The translations under genes and the position numbers were made by a program. This document shows positions 15,984-24,841 of a stretch of 64,000 nt of DNA, piece after piece (position 1 is the stretch's first letter; each line of letters opens with the position of its first letter). Source of the DNA: Oceanisphaera profunda. Its GTDB lineage: Bacteria; Pseudomonadota; Gammaproteobacteria; Enterobacterales; Aeromonadaceae. The notes under the pieces are model-generated. The model saw nothing but the letters and a program-made list of their open reading frames with translations, was not told the DNA's origin and did not search any database. The stretch is from assembly GCF_002157895.1 (NCBI RefSeq), contig NZ_CP021377.1, positions 1,116,001-1,180,000 on the forward strand, read 5' to 3'.

Positions 15984-16310
15984 ATGTCTAAAAAATGGAC
16001 TTCAAGCTTAGCACTTAGCCTATTACTGGGCGTAATGGCGCAAGCGGGTTTGGCCCATGCAGCGGGGGACGCTGCGGCCGGTGCCGATAAAGTCGCCGCC
16101 TGTGTGGCCTGTCATGGCGCAGAGGGCAAGCCGACGGTTGATATCTATCCGCAACTTGCTGGTCAAACTGCAGCCGACATCGAAAGCGCCCTCAATGCCT
16201 ATAAGGCCGGTGAACGCACGACAGGTATGGCGGCCCTCATGACGCCGCAAGCGAAGAATTTAAGTGACCAAGATATTGCCGACATTGCTGCTTATTACAG
16301 CGCGTTGTAG
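15984..16310 (+). CDS. Periplasmic class I c-type cytochrome (c5/c553-like)
   Basis: A 108-residue protein. The signal peptide is residues 1-26 (LALSLLLGVMAQAGLAHA). The haem attachment site CVACH is at residues 40-44 and the likely axial methionine is M86 within LMTPQAKNLSDQDIADIAAYY. The mature protein of ~82 residues is a single-haem electron carrier. It probably shuttles electrons in the periplasm between a quinol-oxidising complex and a terminal oxidase or reductase. AAGGAAGGC precedes the ATG. A perfect FNR box lies upstream, so expression is probably raised when oxygen is low. No partner oxidase or reductase gene is adjacent. Confidence 0.9.
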   Translation: MSKKWTSSLALSLLLGVMAQAGLAHAAGDAAAGADKVAACVACHGAEGKPTVDIYPQLAGQTAADIESALNAYKAGERTTGMAALMTPQAKNLSDQDIADIAAYYSAL

Positions 16311-16365
16311 CGGCGCGAAGTGCGAGCCGCTGTACGTTAAATAAAAATACCGTATTTATTCTTAT

Positions 16366-16850
16366 GCCGTCTTACTGGGCTTGCCCCGGTATCTCGTTCT
16401 TAGGTATTAAGGCTCTAAAGCGAGATCCTGATGTACATCAGGATGACGGCATTGAACAAGATTCTAATTGGCATGAAGATGACGGCAGAGACTAAGATCC
16501 TGACGTGCGTCAGGATGACGGCTTAAACCTAAACTCAGCACTTTGCCGTCGTACCGGGCTCGCTCCGGTATCTCGTTCTTAGGCACTAAAACCCAAACAC
16601 GAGATCCTGATGGGCATCAGGATGACGGCATTGAGCAAGATTCTAATTGGCATGAAGATGACGGCAGAGACTAAGATCCTGACGTGCGTCAGGATGACGG
16701 CTTAAACCTAAACTCAGCACTTTGCCGTCGTACCGGGCTTGCCCCGGTATCTCGTTCTTAGGTATTAAGGCTCTAAAGCGAGATCCTGATGTGCATCAGG
16801 AAGACGCCATAGACTAAGATCCTGACGTCCGTCAGGATGACGGCAAAACA
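16366..16850. repeat. 179-bp tandem repeat, 2.7 copies, built from palindromic subunits
   Basis: Unit 1 runs 16366-16544, unit 2 16545-16723, and unit 3 16724 to about 16850 (internally deleted). Each unit begins GCCGTCKTACYGGGCT. It contains CCGGTATCTCGTTCTTAGG and two palindromes, GATCCTGATGNNCATCAGGA and GATCCTGACGNNCGTCAGGA, each followed by TGACGGC. Single palindromes of the same type occur at 8748, 19027 and 44285. No coding potential is seen. Confidence 0.92.
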
Positions 16851-16902
16851 ACCAAAGACGCTGTTTTCTCCTCACGCCTCACTCTTTACGCTTCTCGGCC
16901 TG

Positions 16903-18636
16903 TTACAGCGGCGCTATTTTATCGATCATAAGCTGCAACGATTGCTTACCCTGCCACTCGTTAATATCTAACTTATACACCAACTGCACCAAATTGATGG
17001 CGGCGTTGGGCCACACTTTAAGATCCACATTAAAGGCTATGGCATCTATTAAGGTGCGGCCTTCGTCAGGGCTAAGCACTAACTTTAAGTGTTTTTCGCC
17101 CACCAAGCGTTGTTTGATAATTCTAAAGTCACCATCAAATAACGGCTCGGGGAATGACTGGCCCCACGGGCCGGCAAGCCGTAGCTGTTCGGCGAGCGGT
17201 AAGTTGAGCTCTGAGGTTTCAAGCTGCCCGTCCGTTAATATTTCTCCGGCTAGTAATTCTGGGCTCACCCAATCGGCGACGATACGCTCAAATGCCGCCT
17301 TAAACGGCGCCAATGCGGACTTGCGCAGTGATAAGCCCGCCGCCATGGCATGGCCGCCAAATTTATCAATCACGCCCGGGTGTTGGCGGTCTACTTCTTC
17401 TAATAAATCCCGTAAATGCACGCCAGGAATAGAGCGACCTGAGCCTTTTAGTTCATCGTCACCGGCTTCGGCAAAGGCGATCACCGGTCTGTGATAACGC
17501 TCTTTAATGCGTGACGCCACGAGTCCCACCACACCTTGATGCCAATCATCTTGGTGCAACACTAAGCCGTTTGGCAGCTCGCCTTCGCTGATGTGAATTT
17601 TGGTGAGGCTGGCTAACGCTTCATGCTGCATGCTGGCCTCTATCGCCTTACGCTCGCGGTTAAGGTCGTCCATCATGACGGCTAACTTACGTGCTTCGTC
17701 TAAATTTTCGCTCAGTAAACAGGCCACGCCCATCGACATATCATCGAGCCGCCCTACTGCATTAAGCCGTGGCCCCAAGGCAAAACCTAAATCACTGGCC
17801 ACTAAGCGCGCTTGATTACGCTGTGAGATATCAAGCAATGCCTGAATACCCGGCCGCACCCGTCCGGCGCGCATGCGTTGCAAACCTTGGTGCACTAATA
17901 CTCGGTTGTTATCGTCCAGCGCCACCACATCCGCCACCGTACCCAGCGCCACTAAGTCCAGATATTCCCCCATGTTAGGTGCGGTGAGCCCAAGGCGAGT
18001 AAACCAGCCTTGTTCGGTAAGAGCGGCACGCAGCGCCAGCAATAAATAAAAGGCCACGCCCACACCGGCTAAATTCTTAGAGGGGAAATCACAGCCATGC
18101 TGATTGGGATTAACGATGGCCGCGGCATCGGGTACTTCATGGCCGGGCAAGTGGTGGTCGGTGACTATCACTTGCATGCCCAGCGCATTGGCCGCCGCCA
18201 CGCCGCTCATGCTGGAAATGCCGTTATCGACCGTGATCAGCAGCTCGCCGCCCATTACCGCCACTTCATCAACCACTTTGGGGCTTAAGCCATATCCATA
18301 ATCGAAACGATTGGGCACCAAATACTGCACTTTCTCCGCACCCATGGCGCGCAAGCCGTGCACCATTAACGCCGAGCTAGTGGCACCATCACAGTCAAAG
18401 TCTCCGACTATCACAATGCTGCGCTGCTCGCTCAAGCCTTGCACTAGCACTTTAACCGCCTCACTCATGCCTTTAAAGGTGGGTTTCAGTAAGGAGCTGG
18501 CACTCAAATTAAGCTGCTCTGGGCTAACCACGCCACGGCTGGCATAGAGCCGCTGAATAATAGCGGGCAAATCGCTGGGCAATTGATGGTCTTGGCTTTG
18601 GCGGCGACGAATAGTCAGGCGTGCAGGTGTGGTCAT
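16903..18636 (-). CDS. recJ: Single-stranded-DNA-specific 5'-3' exonuclease RecJ
   Basis: 577 residues from the ATG at 18636, exactly the length of E. coli RecJ. DHH-family motifs are in order: VGDFDCDGATSSAL (motif I), LITVDNGISS, VIVTDHHLPG (DHH) and, later, KFGGHAMAAGLSL (DHHA1). It degrades 5' ends of ssDNA in recombination, mismatch and base-excision repair, with two divalent metals at the DHH site. The frame is open to a GTG at 18693, but MTTPARLTIRRR aligns with the family start; no clear Shine-Dalgarno decides it. Its usual upstream partner dsbC is missing here. Confidence 0.95.
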   Translation of the reverse strand: MTTPARLTIRRRQSQDHQLPSDLPAIIQRLYASRGVVSPEQLNLSASSLLKPTFKGMSEAVKVLVQGLSEQRSIVIVGDFDCDGATSSALMVHGLRAMGAEKVQYLVPNRFDYGYGLSPKVVDEVAVMGGELLITVDNGISSMSGVAAANALGMQVIVTDHHLPGHEVPDAAAIVNPNQHGCDFPSKNLAGVGVAFYLLLALRAALTEQGWFTRLGLTAPNMGEYLDLVALGTVADVVALDDNNRVLVHQGLQRMRAGRVRPGIQALLDISQRNQARLVASDLGFALGPRLNAVGRLDDMSMGVACLLSENLDEARKLAVMMDDLNRERKAIEASMQHEALASLTKIHISEGELPNGLVLHQDDWHQGVVGLVASRIKERYHRPVIAFAEAGDDELKGSGRSIPGVHLRDLLEEVDRQHPGVIDKFGGHAMAAGLSLRKSALAPFKAAFERIVADWVSPELLAGEILTDGQLETSELNLPLAEQLRLAGPWGQSFPEPLFDGDFRIIKQRLVGEKHLKLVLSPDEGRTLIDAIAFNVDLKVWPNAAINLVQLVYKLDINEWQGKQSLQLMIDKIAPL

Positions 18637-19100
18637 AGGGGCTGGCATAGGGCTATCACATGAGTACTGGTTATTTAAACAGGGAGGCAACACTAACCGC
18701 GCTGCCGATATTTTGCAATGAGACGGTAGCGCCCGGCGCCTAGCACCAAGCGCCGAGCTAAAAGATAAATATCAGACCTAAGACCGGCTTTGCCACGGAA
18801 CCCACGGAAGAACACGGAAAAATTAAGCCGAGATAAGATCGACGAAAGATAAGATCTTATTAATGGTAAAAGCCCGCACTTTGAAGAATTTTTTAGCTCT
18901 TACCTCTTAAGGCTCTTATCTTGGCTTTGTCCCTTTCAGATCTGCTCACTATTTTTCGTGTGTTTCGCGACTCTCGTAACAAAAAAGCGTTGCAGATATA
19001 TCTTTAGTCTTTAAACACCTAAGTCGAGATCCTTATCCTCAATAGGATGACGGCTTAAAAATAAACACCGATCCTTATTGAGCTTGGCGCTTGGTGCTCG
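18637..19100. other. Intergenic region between xerD and recJ where dsbC is usually found; repeats only
   Basis: It holds the reversed CCGTG repeat (18785-18825), a GCGCCTAGCACCAAGCGC element (18736-18756), an ATCCT palindrome with TGACGGC (19027-19055) and another GCGCTTGGTGCTCGGCGC element (19085-19105). No dsbC fragment or other ORF is recognisable. Confidence 0.6.
18785..18825 (-). repeat. Dispersed CCGTG-rich intergenic repeat, copy 2 (reversed)
   Basis: Plus-strand GCCACGGAACCCACGGAAGA then ACACGGAAAAATTAA is the reverse complement of the element at 2646 and 41876. Confidence 0.75.
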
Positions 19101-19109
19101 GCGCTGTCG

Positions 19110-19997
19110 TTAGCCTCTTGGATGGTGCTCTTGGTGTAGGGCATTGAGTCTGTGGGTGGCGACGTGGGTGTAGATTTGGGTGGTGGATAAATCTGAGTGG
19201 CCCAAGAGCATTTGTACCACGCGCAGGTCAGCGCCGTGGTTTAAAAGATGGGTAGCAAAGGCGTGGCGCAGGGTGTGCGGCGATAAGTCATTGTTAATGC
19301 CGGCGCGCAGGGCGTAGATTTTAATGCGATGCCAAAATGTTTGGCGGGTCATTTGTCGGGCGCGACGCGACGGAAATACCACATCAGACGGCTGCTCTCC
19401 CAGAAGAAAAGCGCGCGCTTCTTTTAAATAACGCTCCAGCCAGTGCAATGCCTCTTCGCCCATGGGCACTAAGCGTTCTTTATTACCCTTGCCGGTGACG
19501 CGTACTAAGCCTTGGCGCAAGCTGATGCTTTCCATAGAAAGACTGACTAATTCTGTGACCCGCAAGCCCGTGGCGTAGAGCAGTTCCAGCATGGCTTTAT
19601 CGCGCAGCTCAAGCGGATCTGCTACCTCTGGCGCGTCCAGTAGATTTAACACCTGTTGCTCACTTAAGTCTTTGGGTAAGCGTTTGGGTAATTTAGGGCC
19701 GGCAATCAAGATGCTGGGGTCATCCACACGCAGCTGCTCGCGATGCAGATACTGAAAAAAGCGCCGCAATACACTGAGCATACGTGCCGTGCTGCTGGCC
19801 TTAAAGCCTAGGTCCAAACGATGGGCTAAATACTGCTGCAGGGTTAAACCTTCTACGGCGACCAAGCTATCGCCCTCGCCGTCTAACCAGCGAGCAAAGT
19901 GTGTTAAGTCACTGCGATAGGATGCCAGCGTATTATCTGCCAGCCCCTTTTCCAGCCACAGCGTATCTACAAATTGTTCAATTAATGGATAACTCAT
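19110..19997 (-). CDS. xerD: Site-specific tyrosine recombinase XerD
   Basis: 295 residues. Catalytic residues of the tyrosine recombinases are all present: R146 (ATGLRVTEL), K170, H241 and R244 (SPHTLRHAFATHLL), H267 (LLGHS) and Y276 (TQIYTHV). An N-terminal SAM-like core-binding domain covers about residues 1-95. With XerC it resolves chromosome dimers at dif under FtsK control. GGAG lies 5 bases before the ATG at 19997; an in-frame GTG at 20003 overlaps that ribosome-binding site, so ATG is preferred. It is divergent from fldB, as in enterics. It lacks the extra internal patch of integron integrases and is not an IntI. Confidence 0.95.
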   Translation of the reverse strand: MSYPLIEQFVDTLWLEKGLADNTLASYRSDLTHFARWLDGEGDSLVAVEGLTLQQYLAHRLDLGFKASSTARMLSVLRRFFQYLHREQLRVDDPSILIAGPKLPKRLPKDLSEQQVLNLLDAPEVADPLELRDKAMLELLYATGLRVTELVSLSMESISLRQGLVRVTGKGNKERLVPMGEEALHWLERYLKEARAFLLGEQPSDVVFPSRRARQMTRQTFWHRIKIYALRAGINNDLSPHTLRHAFATHLLNHGADLRVVQMLLGHSDLSTTQIYTHVATHRLNALHQEHHPRG

Positions 19998-20071
19998 TAC
20001 CACTCCAAACTCTGCTCACAGAAAAGCTTCTGTTATGATAGTTCCATTGTCCGAAATGATAACGGGATCCC

Positions 20072-20587
20072 ATGAATATCGGTTTATTTTACGGTTCAAC
20101 GACCTGCTATACCGAGATAGCCGCCGAAAAAATTGGCGAGCAACTCGGCGCTGACTTGGTCGATCTGCATAATATCAAGGATGTGCCATTGGCGCGCGCC
20201 CAAGACTACCCGATCCTGATTTTCGGCATTTCCACTTGGGATTTTGGCGAGCTGCAAGAAGACTGGGAGTCACAATGGAGCGACATCGATAGCCTCAATC
20301 TGGCAGGTCATGTGGTGGCGCTATTTGGTATGGGCGATCAGCTCGGCTACGGCGAATGGTTTCAAGACGCACTGGGTTTATTACACGACAAAGTAGTGGC
20401 CTGTGGCGCTACTGTAGTGGGTTATTGGCCGAACTTTGGCTATGAGTTTGAAGCCTCTAAAGCGCTTACCGAAGACGGTGAATATTTTGTGGGTTTATCG
20501 CTGGATGAAGCCAACCAGTACGATGACACAGATACCCGCATTGAAACTTGGGTGACACAAATTTTGGAAGAGATTTCGGCGCTGTAG
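20072..20587 (+). CDS. fldB: Flavodoxin 2
   Basis: A 171-residue cytoplasmic FMN electron carrier. The phosphate-binding loop GSTTCYTE is at residues 9-16, and the flavin-stacking loops [15 protein letters not shown] and [12 protein letters not shown] follow the long-chain flavodoxin layout. Divergent placement next to xerD matches E. coli fldB, hence the symbol rather than fldA. It donates low-potential electrons to reductases or radical enzymes. There are 74 bp between it and xerD. A terminator hairpin follows at 20631-20652. Confidence 0.9.
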   Translation: MNIGLFYGSTTCYTEIAAEKIGEQLGADLVDLHNIKDVPLARAQDYPILIFGISTWDFGELQEDWESQWSDIDSLNLAGHVVALFGMGDQLGYGEWFQDALGLLHDKVVACGATVVGYWPNFGYEFEASKALTEDGEYFVGLSLDEANQYDDTDTRIETWVTQILEEISAL

Positions 20588-20627
20588 CCCGCTGCGCGGG
20601 AATGTTGAATGCTTAATGTTGAATGAA

Positions 20628-20660
20628 AAGCACCGAACTTGCAGGCTCGGTGTTTATCTT
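20628..20660. terminator. Terminator between fldB and brnQ
   Basis: CACCGA/TCGGTG hairpin (20631-20652) with a 10-base loop and a weak T-tract. Near-identical hairpins follow tolC (44216) and glnE (56380). It is flanked by inverted GTTGAATGCTTAATGTTGAAT-like segments. Confidence 0.6.
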
Positions 20661-20692
20661 TATTTCGTTATTCAACATTAAAAATTAAGCAT

Positions 20693-22009
20693 TTAACATT
20701 GCACTTCTTCCTTTCGCGCTGCCTTATTCACTGCCAGCCCAATCACAGTCGCGACCACAGTGGGCAATACCCAAGCCATGCCGATATCAAACATTGGTAG
20801 CCAATGAAAAACGCTCATCTCTAAGCCTGCCGCTTGCAAGCCATCGACTAAGCCAAAGGCAAAGGCTACCGCTAAGATAAAGCGAAAGGCGAAGATGGGC
20901 GCGCGCATGAAAGGCCGCACATAGGTGGCCAGCACTAAGGCTACCGCCACCGGATAACAGGCCACTAATACCGGTACCGACACCGAAATTAAAGTATCCA
21001 GCCCCACATTCGCCACCAGCATGCAGAGCAGCGCATTAATCACCACCCAGCTGCGATAACTGAGCTTACCGGTTAAGCGATAAAAGTAGTCGGCACAAGC
21101 AGACACCAGCCCCACGGCGGTAGTAATACAGGCCAAAAACACGATGGCGGCTAAAATCCACAAGCCCGGCGGGCCAAACAGCGCTAACACATAGGCACTG
21201 ATGATCTCGGCACCATTGTTAGCTGAGTCCACCACTCCTAAGCTGGTGCCACCTAAAATAAACAGCGACACATACACAAAGCCCAAACCGACCGCGGCAA
21301 TCAGCGCCGCAACCATTAAGTAGCGTGATTGTGCGCGCTTATCGGTCACGCCTTTTTGGCGCAGTACGTCCAAAATCAGCATGCCAAAGATCAGCGCCGC
21401 AAAGGTGTCCATGGTGTTGTAGCCTTCGAGAAAACCTTTCACAAACGGTTGGGCTAAATAGAGGTCATCTACCGGCGGCTGTGTGCCCTGCGGGTTGATA
21501 AATACCGCTAAAGCCAGCCCTATTAACAGCAGCAATAAAATTGGCGTTAAGACCTTGCCTACCGCATCCAATAAACGGCCTTGATTCAACGACAGCAATA
21601 ATACCAAGCCAAAAAAGCCAATGGTGTACAGGGTCAAAGTAGTTTGGGTAGGGTTAGCTAAAAAGGGTTTCAAGCCCATTTCATAGGCCACTAAGCCGGT
21701 GCGAGGCGTAGCAAAAGCAGGGCCTATGATAATAAAAATGGCCGTGGCCATGACAGTAACTACCATAGGCGGCAAGTAACGAGCCATGGTGGGTAAGCCG
21801 CCACCTGCCAGTGCCGCCGCCACTAGCGTGACTAACGGCAAGCCCACGCCAGTTAGCAAAAAGCCGCTCATGGCGCTGGTTAAATGTTCACCGGCTAAAA
21901 AACCCGTAAGCGGCGGGAAAATAATATTTCCGGCGCCCAAGAAAAAGGCAAAGGTCATAAAACCTAAACCTAATACATCAAAAGTGGATAACGACTTGTT
22001 CACGAACAC
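20693..22009 (-). CDS. brnQ: Branched-chain amino acid transport system II carrier protein (LIVCS family)
   Basis: A 438-residue inner-membrane protein with about 12 hydrophobic segments. It starts FDVLGLGFMTFAFFLGAGNIIFPP, the BrnQ signature, and has GYNTMDTFAALIFGMLILD in the middle. It is a sodium- or proton-coupled importer of leucine, isoleucine and valine. Length equals E. coli BrnQ (439). It is monocistronic, and about 230 bp of upstream sequence (22010-22240) carries no other gene. Confidence 0.93.
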   Translation of the reverse strand: MFVNKSLSTFDVLGLGFMTFAFFLGAGNIIFPPLTGFLAGEHLTSAMSGFLLTGVGLPLVTLVAAALAGGGLPTMARYLPPMVVTVMATAIFIIIGPAFATPRTGLVAYEMGLKPFLANPTQTTLTLYTIGFFGLVLLLSLNQGRLLDAVGKVLTPILLLLLIGLALAVFINPQGTQPPVDDLYLAQPFVKGFLEGYNTMDTFAALIFGMLILDVLRQKGVTDKRAQSRYLMVAALIAAVGLGFVYVSLFILGGTSLGVVDSANNGAEIISAYVLALFGPPGLWILAAIVFLACITTAVGLVSACADYFYRLTGKLSYRSWVVINALLCMLVANVGLDTLISVSVPVLVACYPVAVALVLATYVRPFMRAPIFAFRFILAVAFAFGLVDGLQAAGLEMSVFHWLPMFDIGMAWVLPTVVATVIGLAVNKAARKEEVQC

Positions 22010-22240
22010 CTCTTGCGGCAGCTAGCAAAACGCGAGCTTAATTTGCAGTCAAACGATAATGACGAGACGACTGGCCACCAGAGATCCCTTCCTAGGAACA
22101 CACATTGGTTATCCGCACAATGATATAACTAGAAAGATGACTAGAGTTATAATCTATGTATTACTGGAATATGCTGGTTTCTGCTGGCCGCCGCGCAGCA
22201 CGTTAGCATAATAGTGTGAGCCTGAGATTCAAGACGAAAC

Positions 22241-22999
22241 TTACATCTTTAGATAAAAACTGCGCACTAAATCAACATACGCGGGATCCAAACCGCCCTC
22301 AGCAGCATTTATCACTAGCTCCCCCGCTGTAAAGCCACATTTAACACTAGAAAATAACAACAGAAAACGCAGTGCCGGTTTGCCCACTTTGGTGCAAACA
22401 GCCACCTGCTGCGCTAAGTGCCAGCCCTGTAGCTCGGCTTCTGTTAATGCGACCGCTAGCGCCTGATGCGGCAATACCAACGCCAGCTGCCCGTGCGGGG
22501 CAGATAACCGCCGCGCGTGGGCAAACAAGTCTGCCAAGCTGAGGCTGCCGGTGTGACGCGCATTGGCCCGTGCTTGACTAACAAACGACTGGCCGGCCAC
22601 AAAATACGGCGGGTTAGACACAATTAAATCAAAACTTGGTGCTTGATAATCTTGCACCGCGCCTTGTTCGATTATTATTTTTGTTGGCCAAGGTGAGGCG
22701 GCCACGTTATCGGCGGCTTGGCTTGCCGCAGCATCATCCAGCTCTAAGCCAATAATTTCGATCTCAGCTGTTTTTTCAACTGCAGATTGGCCCTTCGCCT
22801 CATCAGCTGTGCGCTGTGCCAGCGCTCTTTGCGCCAACATAAGTGCCACTAGGCCAGAGCCAGTGCCGAGGTCTAAAATACGCCTCGCAGAACCCAAGTG
22901 AGCCCAAGCACCAAGCAAGATCCCATCGGTGCCCACCTTCATCCCACAGCGGTCATGATTGATGTGAAACTGCTTAAATGTAAAACCACGGCTACTCAT
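22241..22999 (-). CDS. trmN6: tRNA1(Val) (adenine(37)-N6)-methyltransferase
   Basis: A 252-residue SAM-dependent methyltransferase (E. coli YfiC). FTFKQFHINHDRCGMKVGTDGILLGAWA at the start is diagnostic. The SAM-binding ILDLGTGSGLVALMLAQR is followed by the N6-adenine motif SNPPYF. It methylates A37 of tRNA1-Val. The ATG at 22999 matches the family N-terminus; the frame continues upstream to 23170 but that part is unconserved. It is divergent from srmB with 72 bp between starts, the same arrangement as yfiC/srmB in E. coli. Confidence 0.93.
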   Translation of the reverse strand: MSSRGFTFKQFHINHDRCGMKVGTDGILLGAWAHLGSARRILDLGTGSGLVALMLAQRALAQRTADEAKGQSAVEKTAEIEIIGLELDDAAASQAADNVAASPWPTKIIIEQGAVQDYQAPSFDLIVSNPPYFVAGQSFVSQARANARHTGSLSLADLFAHARRLSAPHGQLALVLPHQALAVALTEAELQGWHLAQQVAVCTKVGKPALRFLLLFSSVKCGFTAGELVINAAEGGLDPAYVDLVRSFYLKM

Positions 23000-23071
23000 G
23001 CTGATCCTGTCAGGTTTTTTTATTCCAATTCCCTTATAATACCGCCTTTTAGTAGGCTGACGAGACCGATC

Positions 23072-24433
23072 ATGAGCAGTATGACCTTCGAGCAACTGGA
23101 ACTGGACTCCGTCCTGGTCCGCGCACTGGCTGATATGGGCTATGCAAAACCGACCACTATTCAGAGCCAAGTCATTCCCGAAGCCATGAGCGGACGGGAC
23201 ATTATGGCTTCTGCCCCGACCGGCACCGGCAAAACGGCGGCATTTCTATTGCCGATTTGCCAACATCTGCTGGACTTTCCACGCCGTAATGCAGGCCCCA
23301 CCCGAGTGCTGATTTTAACGCCTACTCGCGAGCTGGCTATCCAGATTGGCGAAGACGCGAAAAAAATCGTGAAGCACACCAACTTACGGGTAGAAGTGAT
23401 CACCGGCGGCGTGCATGAAAGCCAACATCTGCCGGCACTCACCAAAACTACGGATATCGTAGTGGCGACCCCGGGCCGCTTGCTGCAATACATAGACCGC
23501 GAGTCCTTTGATAGCCGCGATATAGAAATGCTGATCCTTGATGAAGCGGATCGCATGCTAGACATGGGCTTTATTAAAGACGTAGACCGCATCGCCGCCG
23601 AAGCACGCTGGCGCCGCCAGACCATGCTGTTTTCTGCCACCTTGGAAGGCCGAGGCTTGATGAGCTTTGCCGCCGATCTACTAAAAGATCCGGTGCAACT
23701 CGCCGCCGAGCCGCCGCGCAGTGAGCGTAAAAAAATCAATCAGTGGGTGCACTTAGCCGACAATCCTGAGCATAAATTTGCGCTGTTAGTGCATTTGTTG
23801 CGCCAGCCTGATGTGACCCGCAGCATTGTTTTTGTAAAAACTCGCGACCGCTTAATGGAGCTGGCCAGCCGTCTGCAACAAGAAGGCTTACATAATGCGT
23901 GGCTGCGCGGTGAAATGGATCAAGATAAGCGTATTGAAGCGCTGGCTCGGTTTCGCATTGGTCGGGTGAATATCTTAGTGGCCACCGACGTGGCTTCTCG
24001 CGGCATCGACTTACCGGAAGTTAGCCACGTAATTAACTACGATATGCCACGCACCGCAGATGTGTATGTGCACCGTATTGGCCGCACCGGCCGTGCCGGC
24101 CAAAAAGGCACCGCCATTAGCTTGGTGGAAGCACACGATATGCCGCTGCTGGTGAAGGTGGAGAAATACACCGAAGAAGCACTCAAGCGCCGTATCATTG
24201 AAGAGCTGAGACCTAAGCATAAAGAAGCCAAGGTGAACTCGCGCAAGCGTAAAGACGCCAAAGGCAAAAAATTAGACGAGCCAGTAAAGAAAGAAAAAGT
24301 GCGCCTGCGTGATACTAAGGCCAAGGGCAAGCCAAAGTGGGCCGGTCCTAAGCCTGGTGAAGCCGTGATCCCTAAGCCGAAGAAAAAGGCCGCCCCCGTT
24401 ATCGACTGGGACGACGAGGATGACGACGAGTAA
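23072..24433 (+). CDS. srmB: ATP-dependent DEAD-box RNA helicase SrmB
   Basis: 453 residues with all DEAD-box motifs: Q motif region (MGYAKPTTIQ), APTGTGKT, PTRELA, GGVHES, ATPGRLL, DEADRMLD, SAT, VATDVASRGID and HRIGRTGRAG. A basic, acidic-ended C-terminal tail follows (Lys-rich, then DWDDEDDDE). SrmB assists early assembly of the 50S ribosomal subunit. The ATG at 23072 (MSSMTFEQLELDSV) fits the family; a second ATG 9 bp later is equally possible. The upstream in-frame extension to 22898 overlaps trmN6 and is rejected. Confidence 0.95.
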   Translation: MSSMTFEQLELDSVLVRALADMGYAKPTTIQSQVIPEAMSGRDIMASAPTGTGKTAAFLLPICQHLLDFPRRNAGPTRVLILTPTRELAIQIGEDAKKIVKHTNLRVEVITGGVHESQHLPALTKTTDIVVATPGRLLQYIDRESFDSRDIEMLILDEADRMLDMGFIKDVDRIAAEARWRRQTMLFSATLEGRGLMSFAADLLKDPVQLAAEPPRSERKKINQWVHLADNPEHKFALLVHLLRQPDVTRSIVFVKTRDRLMELASRLQQEGLHNAWLRGEMDQDKRIEALARFRIGRVNILVATDVASRGIDLPEVSHVINYDMPRTADVYVHRIGRTGRAGQKGTAISLVEAHDMPLLVKVEKYTEEALKRRIIEELRPKHKEAKVNSRKRKDAKGKKLDEPVKKEKVRLRDTKAKGKPKWAGPKPGEAVIPKPKKKAAPVIDWDDEDDDE

Positions 24434-24472
24434 ACTCTCGGCTATTTAGCGTTTTATCTAACAAAAACAGCT

Positions 24473-24508
24473 AACCAAAACAGGCACCCTAGGGTGCCTG
24501 TTTTGGTT
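24473..24508 (+). terminator. Terminator of srmB
   Basis: A perfect palindrome, CCAAAACAGGCACCCT and its complement (24475-24506), ends in TTTTGG. It is a strong stem of up to 16 bp. Confidence 0.85.
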
Positions 24509-24600
24509 ATTGGCGGGTGTTAATTGTTAAGCCTTGAGTTATACCAATCTAAGTAAAGAAGTGGCCTGTTTAAGCGAATCACAAAGATAAATGCCGCCCT

Positions 24601-24694
24601 TGTAGTCCCACGCTTCAGCTGTGGGTCTTGCAAAGCAAGAAGGCTTTAAACATTCCCGCTTAGACGGGACTAACAGCTGAAGCGCTAGACTACA
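24601..24694. repeat. MITE-like inverted repeat with 22-bp arms
   Basis: The left arm TGTAGTCCCACGCTTCAGCT plus GT (24601-24622) and the right arm (24673-24694) match at 19 of 22 positions as inverse complements, around a 50-bp spacer containing a further GTCCC/GGGAC stem. No ORF is inside. Confidence 0.7.
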
Positions 24695-24841
24695 AAACAC
24701 CGTCCAGCCTGACTTTAGGTGTTGTATTCACTAAGAGTGATAATACTGATCAGCTAGTTTTACAGAATGCTATTAGATGCATCTGGCCACGTTAGCTATG
24801 CTTATCACTCATGGATACGTTAACCCCAAGGAGGGAGCCGC

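Noticed and set aside
16366-16850. The repeated units considered as a CRISPR array
   Set aside because: The repeats are 179-bp tandem duplications with no unique spacers, and no cas genes are nearby.
19110-19997. The tyrosine recombinase considered as the integrase of the cassette array
   Set aside because: Its context (divergent from fldB, upstream of recJ) and sequence fit XerD, and it lies ~11 kb from the array without the integron-specific insertion.
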